DNA of 64,000 nucleotides. Origin: Rotaria sordida. Its lineage: Eukaryota; Rotifera; Eurotatoria; Philodinida; Philodinidae. Below are positions 11,001 to 23,642 of the stretch, in pieces; the first letter of the stretch is position 1; each line of letters begins with the position of its first letter. A program made the translations under genes and the position numbers. Below the pieces are notes generated by a model. That model ran no database searches. It worked only from the letters and a program-made list of their open reading frames with translations, and was not told the DNA's origin. The stretch is taken from contig CAJNOL010000859.1 of assembly GCA_905250125.1 (NCBI GenBank), forward strand, positions 34,214-98,213, written 5' to 3'.

Positions 11001-13060
11001 CATAATATTGATTTTCATTATCAGATCTTAATAAAGAGAAGAAAAAAAAAAGAAAATCAGAATAATTCTATAGAAATAAGATTGTAATTTGTTTTTTTAT
11101 AACAACATTCATGCAATGGAAGACTACTGGAAACAGAAAACCCATGCAAATACCTGCTATCTATCTGTGAATATATATAAGAAGAAGAAGAAGTATATAT
11201 GAATGTAAACTAATTTTCATTTCATCTGTATATATATATACATATATATATATATAATTTAAAAATACTTACGCAAGTTTTAATTCAAATCGTTTATCAT
11301 TTGCTAATGATAATCCATTACGTGTTATTTCAATTAGAATCTTTGAACGTGGAACGGTAAAAATACTTATTTCATAACTACTATGTGAACCATAAGATAC
11401 TTCATCAGGAGTATCTGATACAGGTGAAGTAATTTCAAGATCAAGTGATGGTTCTTAAAAGAAAAAAAACAACGATTGATTTTTTTTTAAATATAATTTT
11501 TATATTTATAATAATAATAACATACTATCAACACATGTAATATCAACAGAACGTGAGTAAACTCCTTGTTCAGATACACGTACACAATAAAATCGATAAG
11601 TTTGATTTAGTTTAAAACCACGAAGTGTTATTGAACTATTTTGACTATAAATTTGTGTAAAAACATTAAATGAAGGTTTTTCAGTTTCATTTGCTATGAG
11701 ATTAAGCTATAAAATAAATAAATAATTTAAGTATAAAATTATAATAATTAATAGAAAAATAAATTTACATTATGAATATCTTCAAACCAAAAAATATTTG
11801 GTTTTTTTCGACCAACTTTTGTTCCATATTGAATTTCACAATTTAATCTTAAGATTTCATCAGGCACTATACTTAAACTTGGTTGATGTATTTGAACATA
11901 ATCAGCTAAAATAAAATTTTAAATATAAAAATATTTTTATGCATAATTAATCATACGATCGAATGAATCAAATGGAATTTTTGATATTTGATTTGGTGCA
12001 TAATCACTCTTACAAATAAATTCAGTTAATGTTTTTGGTATTGTTGGATTTTCTAATGCAAAACCAATTTGTGGATCAAAAAATACTTTCTAGACAGAAA
12101 AAAAAACATCGATTAATTAATTCTTAGTTGTTCATTTAAATGTTATTCAAACGAACCGATGATTGTAAATCGGATGGTGTATAATAAACAGGAATACATA
12201 TATCTTGTCCATCACATATAGGTGTATTACATTTAAGTTCATTAACTTGACGTTCTTTTGAATTACATTCACGTAATTTACATCGTCTTGAATCGGTTGA
12301 CATTGGACATGACATTCGTGGATACCAACTTGTTGCTTGACATGGTAAATTAAAAAAATGAATACCTGTGTGTTGAAAAACTTTCGGATAAAGTGTTTTA
12401 GTAAATACAGAAGTTCCATCTAAAATAAAAAATTGTTAGTGGATTTTTGTTTTTGATATGGAGAAATATTATATACCTTGAATAAATACATGAGCAGATG
12501 TTTCAGATCGTTTATCATTAATTATTTCTAAACATGTATAACGTCCAACAAGTTCTGGACGAAGTTGATTTCTTCTTAATGTAGCAGTGATGGTATAAGA
12601 ATCATAATTCATATTAAGTGACAAATGCTATAAGAAAAAAAATGATAATTTTAATTATTTCGAAAAAATTTATTTTGATTAATTTTAGTTTTCATAGTAA
12701 AATTGATTATTTTTGTATTTCAAATTACTTCAACTTACATCTATTGCTGTTGTTGGAACAGTAAAATTTATTGAATTTTTCGATCCTTTACATTTTAAAA
12801 AAAATGGTAATCGATCTTTTAATGCATCAGCATGAAATTGAATTTCTCGTGGAATAATATAATATCGAAAAATTGGATCAATTGAATTAATATCCGTACG
12901 TATTCGTTCTACAATATGTTGATTAGCTGGATATTCAATTTGAACACCTTTAAATTAAATAGAAAACTTAATATAAATCAAAATAAATTTATTTGTTTCT
13001 TTTTTTACTTTCAGTTTGATAATATGATAAGTATATAATAATTAGTAATATTCGTAACAT
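5039..13060 (-). CDS. Receptor tyrosine kinase, VEGFR/PDGFR-like, with divergent catalytic motifs
   Basis: Multi-exon gene read on the minus strand, from ATG at 13060 (signal peptide MLRILLIIIYLSYYQTE) to TAA at 5039. The extracellular part is built of Ig-like segments; the membrane-proximal one spans exons near 9710-9911 and 9070-9185 and ends in DTGYYTC. One exon (about 8057-9008) carries the membrane helix, then the N-lobe: glycine loop GHGQYG, VAAK lysine, a lysine-rich insert, a kinase insert of roughly 45 residues before TITQAHDSCIL, the catalytic loop HCDIAARN, and CDFG. Later exons (about 7960, 7800, 7690, 7437-7583) give KSDVWSFG; the C-lobe end is at 5610-5718 and a tyrosine-rich tail at 5039-5527. 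The split kinase domain plus Ig domains fit class III/V receptors. Oddities: HRD is HCD, and the usual WMAPE block is not recognisable. The tail ends DSYV, a class I PDZ-ligand shape. The orthologous subfamily is uncertain. Confidence 0.82.
5811..6417. mobile_element. Foldback element FB1 (about 607 bp palindrome) in a receptor kinase intron
   Basis: The left arm (about 5811-6066) and the right arm (about 6161-6417) are inverted copies with moderate divergence, separated by a loop of about 95 bp. For example TGTGCATCATGTGGATCCTA on the left pairs with TAGGATCTACATGATGCACA on the right. No coding capacity, so a non-autonomous foldback/MITE-like element. It lies in the 1.7-kb intron (5719-7436) between two kinase exons. 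A related copy is at 38197-38840. Confidence 0.8.
9376..9398 (+). repeat. C-run followed by A-run in a receptor kinase intron
   Basis: Fifteen bases of almost pure C (one T) are followed by eight A. It stands out in this AT-rich sequence and lies in the intron of about 500 bp between the two exons of the membrane-proximal Ig domain. It could be a mobile-element edge or a simple repeat; nothing more can be said. Confidence 0.5.
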
Positions 13061-13352
13061 GATCAGGAGAAATAAACTATCAAAACAAAATAATACAGAA
13101 TATTGAAAAAAAAACCACTTTCTCCCGTTCTTATATGGAGGAGGAATGAGTCATTCATTTGATAGATGTTGCAAATAAGCAGAGAAACATATTTTTGCTG
13201 ACATCTAGTGACCTTTATAATTATTCGTTTGTATAACACAGTATGCCGAATATCTATCATTGATAAAAGAAGAAATTATAATTCTTTCGTCTTCATTTTT
13301 TTTTCTTTTATCTTAATTTTTAAATATCAACAAAAAGAGATCGAAAATAAAA
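13061..13352. promoter_or_regulatory. Shared divergent promoter region of receptor kinase and Wntless
   Basis: Only 292 bp separate the two start codons, which point away from each other, so this stretch must hold both 5' UTRs and at least the core promoters. No clear TATA box or other named motif could be singled out from the AT-rich background. Confidence 0.5.
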
Positions 13353-16300
13353 ATGGTTTATCTCGTTCTATTAGAACAATTAACACGAAGAAAACTTTTA
13401 ATTTTTCTTATTTGTTTATTAATTATTCAAATAATTTATTTTCTTATTGGTGGTCTCACTGGTTTGTATTTAAAAAACAAAATGTTGATTATTGATTTTT
13501 ATATGCTAAATTGAGTTTTTATTTTGCCAGGAGCAAAACCAACAAATGTAAAAAATCCTGAATTTACATTATGTCCATATCATGCAGATCATCAATGGAT
13601 TTATCTTCATCCAGAAGGAATTTGTAATGAAGTTGATCTCAGTTTTCAAGCTGTATGATTGAATTTAAATAATAACAAAAAAAAAAACAAATTTCTATTT
13701 ATTTATTTTTTCCTATAGAAAAAAACTTGGAAAGATTTTGTTTTTGTTATTCAATTACCACGTATTACACGATGGTTTCAAACATTAACATCATTTATTG
13801 TACCACAAATTGAATATGATTCACGAGTTAATTTAAGTAAGTTTAGTCTTTTATTTATTCTTTTTTTTGAATTATGAATTTCATTTGTTTTTTAAAGGTT
13901 CAAATGCAATCTTAACATATGATGTTCGTCTTGGTTATAAAACTGATGAAATGTATAAAGATTCTAATTCGGAATGGAAATTAGAAATTAAATCACGTGA
14001 ATCTCGTTCAATACAATGTCAACCAAGATATCATTATGGCATTGAAAACAAAGTATTGTTTATTTTTAATCTATTTGACAAAACAAAAGCAAAAATCTAT
14101 ATGTATTTCTTTTATTCAGAATATACCCGATGGATATACATGTGAACCATTAGCTTTTTTTGAACTATCTACATTGAAATATTCATATTATTTAATTAAT
14201 TTACAAATTGTTGATGAAAATGGTCTATCGCAAAATATTGGTAAACTTAAATCATTTATATTTGTTGTTAGTATTAATTATTAGTATTAATTTTTTTTTT
14301 AAAAATCATATATTTATATTTAGGTTATTCATCAAACAGAAACTTTTACAAAAGTATGGTTTATATTGAAAACAATAACATTTCCAATTGTTCTTGCTGC
14401 TCTTATTTGGTTTTGTCGACAAATGAAACGTGCACAAAAAAAATATTCTAATCTTGACAAGTAAACTTTTTGATTGAAGTGAAAAAAAACATATCAGACA
14501 GAAACTCAAAAAGAATATGTGAGATAATACAAGATATTGATAAGATTAGATATCAAGTTTCAAAAGTACATATCTTGAGTTTTATTTTATCATATCAAAA
14601 AGTATTTAGAATTTACATATCGTTGAATGCATGAATTAATGTTTTAGACAGAAAAGTGATGAGATGTGCGGTATCGAAATGCAGATATTTGCCCGAACCG
14701 AGACTACAACAAAGAGAAGTGGCTAAGATCAGAATCGGAGCTACGACAAAAAACTTGTTTCAACTGGAACTAAAGATTATAGTTAAGTATTCCATAGTTT
14801 TAAGTGAATTATCTCATAAATCATCGATCAGAACATTGTTCAAGAGAGACGACCCAAAAAAAGTGCTAGTCGTAGTCTAAATAAATAAAAATCTAGATTA
14901 AGACTGAAACCAAAAAATCTTGATCGCGCATATTTCACACAGTTAGACCAATTCGTAGTATCATCGATATGTCATTAATATCTTGCAGACGGGCACAACT
15001 CTAAACTACAAGATAGTACAATTTCATCTGTATATTATCATATTGAACCGTTTATTGTTTGAATATTAAGCAACTAATGATTCAAATATTGTTTTAGATA
15101 TACATGAGGCTTTAATCTGATCAATACAGTTAAGAAGTTCTGTCATACTAGAGCAGAAGAAGATAAACAAAATCATTTGTTTTTAGATGAAATAGAATAT
15201 CTTTCGTCTATTCTATCAGTATTTATATGTATCGATAGATTTTGATGAAGAATCATAAATGAATGTTCTATAAGTGCTCAAATCGAACAATGTTTTAAAC
15301 ATTCTTTATTTACTCTTTATCTTAGAATATTCACCGACGTGAAAATTGAAATAAACATAATTGAAAAAATCGAATTATGTGATCCGCAACTAATTCTATG
15401 TTATCTATAGAGAACTTTATGATCTATTGATTGCTAAAAGAAAATATTATTTTGCTTTATTGTGTTGCCTCTGACAAATCAGGCGTACAAAATTGATAAA
15501 TTTCGAAAAAGAGAATTTTCCTTATAAGTTTTGCCTATTTGCAAGCCAAGGATATCCCGAATAAGTTTTGTGTGATACGTAACGACGAACATGTTTACTA
15601 GGAAATGAAGTGTGTTTCACAAGTTTTCGAGTAGCTTGGCAAATAAGAGATACTAAGCAATTGAATGAACCCTGTAGCGTTCATCGAGAGGTTAAAGAAG
15701 GAATGATATATGGATATATCATGCATATTTACTTTGTAAATTTTATCACATTAGAAGTGAAACAAAATATTTATCGCTGATAAAATGGCTTCCTTTATTA
15801 CTTAGTGACTAAAGTATTATACGGATCAAAAAAATAATAGACGCTATTCTTGTCTACTCAAAACTATCATTCTAGAGAAGAAAAGTACAAGTTTTTAAAT
15901 CATTCCTTAACGAAGCGTAGAATGGAAAATCATCTATTCATAATTCATTAACATTTTCTTGAAAATATAAGACAAAATATTAATATTTTATTTAGATTAT
16001 TATTCTTACTTGGCCTATCAGCATGTATACTTAATGGTTAGTCTTATCTAAATACTTGTATAATCTACATATGATAAAATTTATCTATTTTTAGCTCCTG
16101 TAGAATGGTTAACACTTATAATACCTTTCAATGGTTTTCAAATCTATAGTGAAATTCGACAAGGATTTTTTCTTACTGTTCTTTTAACATTTTGGCTTTT
16201 TTTTGCTGGTGAACATATTATTGTAAGTAGTTCTATTTATTTTCAATAATTAATATATTGATCATATTTATGTAGGATAAAAGTGCTCATCATAGTTTTT

Positions 16301-17163
16301 GGTCATATGGAAAATATATTGTTTTACTTTGGTTTGCTTCAAGTATTTTACTCATTTTTGAATTATGTCAAAGGTAGATAAGGAAAAAACAAAGAAAACA
16401 AATATTTAATTTATTTTTCTTTCTTTTAGAGGATATCAACTTTGGAATCCATTTTATTCAATATGGTCAACACGTACTGGTCGTAATGCAAGTTTAATAT
16501 TTCTTATACTTGCTGGTTTATCTAGTTTTATCTATATTATTTGTCTTATTATTCTTGTTGTACGTGTTTTTTGGAATATTCGTAGTAAACAAGGTGAACT
16601 TACTGCCATGCGTCGTATTCGACGTTTGATGTATCAGGTTTGATAAAAATGAAAATGAGAAAAAAAAAACAAATATGAATTCTTGATTTTTTTGTTTTTA
16701 ATCTGAAGGGAGCATTTTATCGATTTCAATTTTTATTATTAACAACAATACTTTGTGCTGTACTTACAATTGTTTGGTATTATTTAAGTCAAATTTATGA
16801 AACAGATTGGGTTTGGAATAAAGATAAACCATCGAAAATTCAATATTCAGGAGCATATATAACTGGTGAGAAAAAAAAAAGATTTTATTTATTTATTTTA
16901 ATTTTTATTTCTAGGAATTTATGGTATGTTGAATATATATGTTTTTGCTGTTTTGATTCTTTTTTCACCAGTAATCTCACATGTTGATGATATGGATGAA
17001 TTAAGTAAGTAGAAAAATAATAAATTCAAAAGGAAAATGAAATAAATTTTTATTTATTTATTTATTTATTTTAGCATTGACTAATGATGATGGAAATGTT
17101 ATGCATCTAACTAATAATCAAACATCAGCTTATGAAATGATTAGTAAAGCATCTATTAGTTAA
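13353..17163 (+). CDS. WLS: Wntless/Evi (GPR177) Wnt-cargo receptor
   Basis: Thirteen exons join in frame to 532 residues (human 541): 13353-13461, 13531-13652, 13719-13836, 13898-14052, 14120-14266, 14324-14460, 15996-16036, 16095-16222, 16276-16373, 16430-16637, 16709-16865, 16915-17004, 17075-17163. Order: N-terminal membrane helix (RKLLIFLICLLIIQIIYFLI), a large luminal domain, then the multi-pass half. Conserved family blocks are easy to see: IHQTETFTKVWF, NAPVEWL, IRQGFF, GEHIID, QLWNPFYSIW, MRRIRRLMYQGAFYRFQFL and GIYGMLNIYVFA. Wntless binds lipidated Wnt in the ER and Golgi and carries it to the plasma membrane. Intron 6 is about 1.5 kb while the rest are mostly 50-90 bp. Polyadenylation signal AATAAA is at 17187-17192. 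Confidence 0.95.
14461..15995 (+). other. Long intron 6 of Wntless
   Basis: About 1.5 kb, far longer than the other introns of the gene, with GTAAAC donor and TTTAG acceptor. A poor inverted repeat is visible around 15535-15660 (CTATTTGCAAGCC against GCTTGGCAAATAAG). Otherwise nothing identifiable; a small open frame at 14656-14880 has no support as a gene. Confidence 0.4.
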
Positions 17164-17828
17164 AAGTATTTTTGGTCATATACAACAATAAAGTCAGATA
17201 ATTATTTGTAAACAAAAAAACTCAAGAATCTTACAAGTTTTTTTTGTCTATTAAAGATCTTTGTCTTTTTTTTGTACTAATCTTATGTGTATAAAATATT
17301 CATATAGATTTTGTTAATATTATTAAAAAAATATTCATATATGATGTTAATGCTTTTGTTATTTTGTCTTCATAATTCTAAATTTTAAGAATTATTACAA
17401 GAAAAAAAAAAATTAAATAGTTTCTTTTTATGGAAGAAGTCGAAAGATTTATTTGGATCAAGCAATGGATTTATTGGGATTTGAGAAAACATTTTCATTC
17501 TATTAAAAGAGAATTATTTCTCGGCGGCGAATAAGAAATATTTTATCAGAATGAACTGTAGTGAAATGTTCTTTTTTTATATAAAAACAAAAAATATATC
17601 AAAAATGATTATATCAATATAAAAGTCTTCTATTCTGATATCCAGACGAAATATGAAAGTTACCATATTTTTATTGATTATAAAAATCTACCAATTTTAT
17701 CTAAAACCAATCTACTTTATTACTATAAAAAATTATGACATTATTTATGAGTAATTTTTGTATGAACTCTTTCTGCATATATATATATATATATATACAT
17801 CTATCGGTTTTTTTTGTTCTTAAAGATA
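17164..17828. other. Intergenic region between WLS and GPR155
   Basis: 665 bp on the same strand side, with the WLS 3' UTR and polyadenylation signal (17187-17192), a (TA)n run at about 17779-17797, and a T-rich tract ending in AAAG three bases before the GPR155 ATG. The last could be a splice acceptor. Nothing else is recognisable. Confidence 0.4.
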
Positions 17829-20800
17829 ATGAATGATACCAGTGGTGCTCCTATAGCCATTGATGACGAGCTTTATCCAGCTCTTATTCAATGTTTCTTT
17901 ATAATTGGCACCGGTTATGTTGCTGGTCAATTAAATCTATTAACAAATACACATTCAATAGGTCTTTCACGTTATGTAAGTAATTTTGCATTACCAGCTG
18001 TAGTATTTAAAAATCTCTTTGAAGTACAATTTGAAAAAGTATCATGGGAATTTATAGCATCTGTATTTATTGCTAAAACAATTGTTTTTCTTTTGACAAC
18101 AATTTTAACTGGTATAGGTGAACGTCCAAGAAATTTTGCAAGTATGGGTTTATATGCAATAATGTCATCACAAAGTAATGATTTTGCATTAATGTTACCA
18201 ATAATTGATGCTGTTTATAAACAATCACATCCAGATTATGGACGTTATATTTATTTAATAGCACCAATATCTTTAGTTATACTTAATCCAATTGGTTTTC
18301 TTCTTATTGAAATACAAAAACGTTTAGATGATCAAAAAAAATATCGAAAAATATCTGTATGGTATCGTTGTGAATTAATACGAAAATTATTTCATAATAT
18401 ATGTCGTAATCCAATTGTTATATGTACATTACTTGGTATTATATTTAATCGAATATTTCAACAAAATATACCATGTATACTTGAACATATATTAACACCA
18501 ATAGCACAATCATTTAGTTCAACAGCATTATTTTATCTTGGTTTAACAATGGCTGGTAAATTACGTCGTCTTCATACACATCTTGTTATTACGGTACTTG
18601 TTATTAGTATGATTAAATTAATTATATTTCCATTAGTATTACGTGAAGCCGTATTTTTACTAGTTAAACCAACTAATGGAACTTTAAATAATACAATTGA
18701 TTATTCAAATTTTGGTTTTCTATATGGAACAGCACCAACTGCACCATCAGTTATATTTTATGTACCAGAATCAAATGCTGCATTACGAGCTATTGCTTCA
18801 ACAGGTCTTATTATTTCAACTTTACTTGCTGGACCAATAATGCTTGTTTCAGCTAAAATGATTAATTTAAAAACATTAGATATCAAACTAAAACAATCAT
18901 ATGAATCAGCATTAGTTAAAACATCATATGATGTTAGTATTATATCATTATTTTGTACAATTATTGTTCTTATTGGATTTTATTTACGACGACGTTTATT
19001 AAAAATCTCACCTATTCATAAATATACATTTATTTTTGCTGGTCTTCAAATGATACATGCAATATGGACAATAGGGATTCAATATATAAAATTACCAATA
19101 TCGCTTATGGCTTCAACAGTAGTTGATCTAGGTAAAAGAATTTAGATTAAGTTTTATTTAAAAAAAAAATAAACATTTTTCTTTTCTTATTTTTTCATAA
19201 AGATTCAAATTAACATGTAATAATAGTGCAAGACATTTATCAAAGTAGATACATATTTCGAATAGAATCTTTAAATATTTTTATTTGTTTTGACATGTTC
19301 TCAAAATGAACTTTTCTTTTGTATTCTGTTTAAATGATTTGTAGAAGCGAATAAATAAGAATTATGAATAAACATTGAAAAACATTATTTAATTATATGA
19401 TTTTTCTAAACACTTGTACTATTCGAGAAGATTTTGATAAAATGGATATACAGTAGAGTCCGTCGGATTGGTCCCGAATCTAGATCCGATGAGTTTTAGT
19501 CATCTGAGAAATGTGTACGATGCGTTGGTCACCGAATACAAAAAAAAATCGGAAAAAAACTATCTCGTATCTTCGGAGCGACTATCCAATTTTGATTAGA
19601 AAATTTCATCGAAAGTATTAAAGTACGATTCGATCATGTTTGGGTTCGCAAATTTTGTATTCGACGAACCCTAGTATACAGAATAGATAGTTTTAAAAAA
19701 AATTTCATTAAATGTATAGATAATTTCATTGATTATCGCAATGCATACATCAAAACTGATTGATTCTAAGATATCAGAGGACTTCCGCATGATATCGAGT
19801 ATTAAATTTGCTGTTTTTTTTCTGTACATATTTTCTTGAATTGAAGTTCTATTTACCTTCAGACACAAATAAATTATATCATGTACAATGTCCTATTTAT
19901 TTCAGGTAGTATTCTAACAGCTCTAACAACACGTTCTTGGGCAACAAGTATTTCGATTGCTGTAATGATATCAATCTGTTATTCAAATGAACGTGCTCGT
20001 CAATATTATTGGTTGTATCATTCATTCGGTTGGCTTGTACCAATATTTACAACTTTTATAATTTTTTTTCGATCAACAATTGATAGATCAAAAGGTGAAC
20101 CACCACTAGATACACAAAAATTTGGAGAAACACAAGTTATTGCTTCAATTTGTTTACTTGCTGTATGTGTAGTACTTACTTCAGCAAATCTTCTTCGTAT
20201 TGCTCGTCGTACATATCGATTAAAACAAAATGCACGTGAAAATTTTACAATAACTGAAAGTCGACCATTAATTAATGATGAACACGAATATGATCAAAGT
20301 CAATCAACACAGCAATCAGTTTCTATGGGTATTTAATTATATTATTTTTATTGACCAGATATATATATATATATATATATGTTAACGTACAATATTGGAT
20401 TGAGGGAAAAACTGATGTTAAAACTCGGACTAGTTTGTAGGTCGAGTTTTAATATCAGTTTCCTTCTCAATCCAATATTGAATGTAATCTCAGTTTGGAC
20501 GCTAACATATGTATATATATATATATATATAGATATTAGTGTAGATCAAAGACCATTAGAAGTGCATACACAATTACTTCGTCATGCAGTGCTTGTTGGT
20601 TTATTGAATATAAATGCATTTGTTGTAAGTTAATTTTTTTAAATCAATAAAAATGTTTTTTTTTTTACTTTTTGTTTTAGTGTATATCAGTTTTATCATG
20701 GTCAGTATTGACAAAAAATCGTGATGGTATTTATTATGAATTACAATTTCTTGATACTGTTTTATTACATGGTCAAGTAAATATATAATTAAAATTTTTC

Positions 20801-21389
20801 TTGTCAATTTCTATAAGAATTTTTAACTTTAGGGTATTCTAACATTTCTTGTTTTTTCACTTGATGCTGATTTATTATTACCCATAACTCGAAAGTATGA
20901 TTTACTAGGATAATAAATATATATATATGTATATATGTTTCTATTATAAATTTTTCATAGAATTATTAAATTATTGAATCTTTTTGGTTTAAAAATAAAA
21001 TTTCCTCGAACTAATAGAAGTTATAGATCTTCAGAAAATGATCGACGACATAATTTTGAACATAAAATTCGACCGGATTTTACTCGACATTCAATATCAA
21101 CACAAAGGTAAGAAAAAATTCTTCGAAAAAAAAAGAAAAATTAAATATTTTAATGTAAAACTTTTTTTTTTGTTTTAGTATAAACAGTTCTATGGAAACA
21201 ATTGAAACAATATTTAATGAAAATGATTTTTCTCAATGGCTTATATCGAATGGTTATACAGAGAATGAATTAACAGCTCATCATTATTGTCAAGAATTAG
21301 CCAATAAAAAACAAATTATTTGTATTGATCGTATACAAAATGAAGAAATTCTAGATTCTAGTAATCATTGGTATGCTTTTACTAAATAA
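17829..21389 (+). CDS. GPR155: GPR155/LYCHOS-type lysosomal cholesterol-sensing protein
   Basis: Seven exons join in frame to 777 residues (human 870): 17829-19131, 19906-20328, 20533-20624, 20681-20776, 20833-20894, 20961-21107, 21179-21389. I start at ATG 17829 (MNDTSGAPIAIDDELYPAL). The large first exon encodes the auxin-carrier-like transporter bundle, with family blocks SQSNDFAL, YIYLIAPISL, NPIGFL and SSTALFYLGLTMAGK. Exons 2-5 encode the GPCR-like half, and the last exon (WLISNGYTENELTAHHYC) a short DEP domain. In vertebrates the protein sits on lysosomes, binds cholesterol and signals to mTORC1 through GATOR1. AATAAA lies at 21399-21404. Introns 1 (774 bp) and 2 (204 bp) each contain a small inverted-repeat element. 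Confidence 0.92.
19451..19676. mobile_element. 226-bp TIR element (Tc1/mariner-pogo-like MITE) in GPR155 intron 1
   Basis: Left end CAGTAGAGTCCGTCGGAT and the reverse complement of the right end, TACTAGGGTTCGTCGAAT, match at 13 of 18 positions. Both ends are flanked by the dinucleotide TA (19449-19450 and 19677-19678), the target duplication of Tc1/mariner elements. A start of CAGTAGAGTC is typical of pogo/Tigger-type TIRs. No coding capacity. Confidence 0.55.
20377..20510. repeat. Hairpin element inside a (TA)n tract in GPR155 intron 2
   Basis: CAATATTGGATTGAG (from about 20390) recurs inverted as CTCAATCCAATATTG (ending 20480), and AAACTGATGTTAAAACTCG pairs with CGAGTTTTAATATCAGTTT around a loop of about 14 bp. 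(TA)n runs flank both sides (about 20360-20380 and 20508-20530). It looks like a small foldback MITE inserted at a TA-rich site; it forms almost the whole intron. Confidence 0.65.
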
Positions 21390-23608
21390 GATCAAACAAA
21401 TAAAAGTTTAATTTTATTACTTTTCTTTTTAAATACTATTTCTATGTTTTGTAATTTTGTTTTTCGAAACCAGATGCGGTGAAATAATAATATATTCTTT
21501 TGTTTCATTTTATCTTGTTATACTATGATTTTTTTTTTGTATAAAATCGTTTATATATATTGTTTTTTCATTCCATGTAAATCAAAGACGATATACAGAA
21601 AAACTTGTCAACATGACGGAAAAAAAGTTTTTCTCTACATTTGATAAATTATCTATGTCGATTATGATAAATAAAGATGATGACATGTAGTGGTTCTTTG
21701 TTTTGATGACAGTTAACATAATTTAGCTAAATCAATATAAGAATAATATTTAGATCGAACAAGTACTGGATTCATATGACCAGTAAAACAGATGAAAAAT
21801 ATATATATAATAAACGAAGTCATTAGCAAAATTACAACATGGAGAAAATTATTTGAATAATATGACATGCACTTAGGTTAATGAATATGCGTGGGCATTT
21901 GTTTTTCATAATTTATATAGTCTGGAAGAAGAAACATTAAAGAAGAAGATTTAAAATCATTATTTAACTATTAAAATAACATGACCAGGTCATTATATTT
22001 GGATTTTGTAGAAGACAAATCTCAAAATTACATTATAATATATTTTCTGATTCTTATCTTTTGAATTATTATTATTTTAAAAATCAGCTGTTTTGTTCTA
22101 TTTATTTAAAATTGACTAGATATCGGATGTACATTAGATTTATAACCATATCATACTGGTAACATTGTCTATGAAAGTCGATACATCTTCATTCTTTAAA
22201 TAATATTCCATGTCGTAATACTAAAATCTTAAACAAACATAGTCATATGAAAAAATTTACTAAGCATAGATAGAGAGATTAAGTTAGATATTGAATTTGC
22301 AAAAGAATAAAGAAATAAAGAAATCTTTTATTTAATCTATAAACTAATACAAACTATTCCTAGTATTTGTAGTATGGATAATAGGCTTTGTGTAATATAC
22401 AGATGTAATTTCATTGGATATTTATAATAAAAATGCTAATGAATAAGAAGTATATATCAACAAAGTATCAAGAAAAACATATTTGTTTTTTCAGGATATT
22501 AATAGATTCTTAATGGATTTTGATAAACAACAACGGAAAAACACTTTTTCTTTTCGATTCTTTGTCATCTTAATAGTTATTTTATCTAGTTCATATTGAT
22601 ATATCAAATTAATGTGCTATAATAATTGTTACTAATTGTTAATATCCTATAATGTACATATGGAAATATTGAAAAATATTTCTAGCATACATACTGTCAA
22701 TTTGAAAATGATTAATATTCTTAGGGCAGAAAATAACTAAGCATAAGAAACAATATGTATATGTTTGACTTATTTTTGTAGGGTTTTTTAGATATCTTCT
22801 AATAGAAAAAATACTTGCAACAGATGAGAATATGATCATGAAAATAACAATACAGTATAAAGATATGCAAATGATGAAACTGTCACCAAGGCAAAATTTG
22901 ATTGAGAGTAGGAGACAAAGAAATTATTTTAGAATCTAGTCCATAGAAAATATCGTCTGATAATGACAAAAATAATAATCTTTATTCACATTTCACAATT
23001 TAATCGTCAATTCAATTGAGTTCTGCACATACAACAGTTCTCAATGTGAATATTAATAATGAGTGTTATTTTTTGTTTTTTTTAAATGACAGTCATAAAC
23101 TTTGTATGCATCATATGCACGTGCCATACAACAATGAGAAAGAGGAAAAAAATTGGCCTGAGACACCTAAATGTTTGTCTTTTTCTTCCCTTGTATACTT
23201 TTTTTAATAGGTTTTTTTACACATACATGAAAAAGGTTATCATGCTTTTACATTACCAAGGAAAACAATGAAGGCTCGATTATGCTTTCCATGCTTTCTC
23301 TTCGTTGTGTTTTATTGTTATTGTTGATCTATTAATAAATTTCTTTGTTTTATACATCAATATACATTGTACATTTGTCAGTAATTATTATATGAAAAGC
23401 ATGTGTTTGTGTGCGTAGCAAAAATATAATCAAGTTGCATGTTTTTATTTTTTCATTATCTACACAATCATCTACCATAAAAAAATCCCAACCATTAACC
23501 TTAGCAAAGGTGCAATGCACTCTCATTTATTGAATAATTAACGGAAAAAAGAAATTGTCTTTTTTACTTGAAGACAAAAACAAGGAAGAAAAAGTGATTC
23601 ATGACGAA

Positions 23609-23642
<34 letters not shown>

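Noticed and set aside
14656..14880. 74-codon open frame (+) in Wntless intron 6
   Set aside because: No recognisable protein, no exon phase that would keep the Wntless frame, weak start context.
18073..18267. Minus-strand open frame
   Set aside because: Antisense to the well-supported first exon of GPR155.
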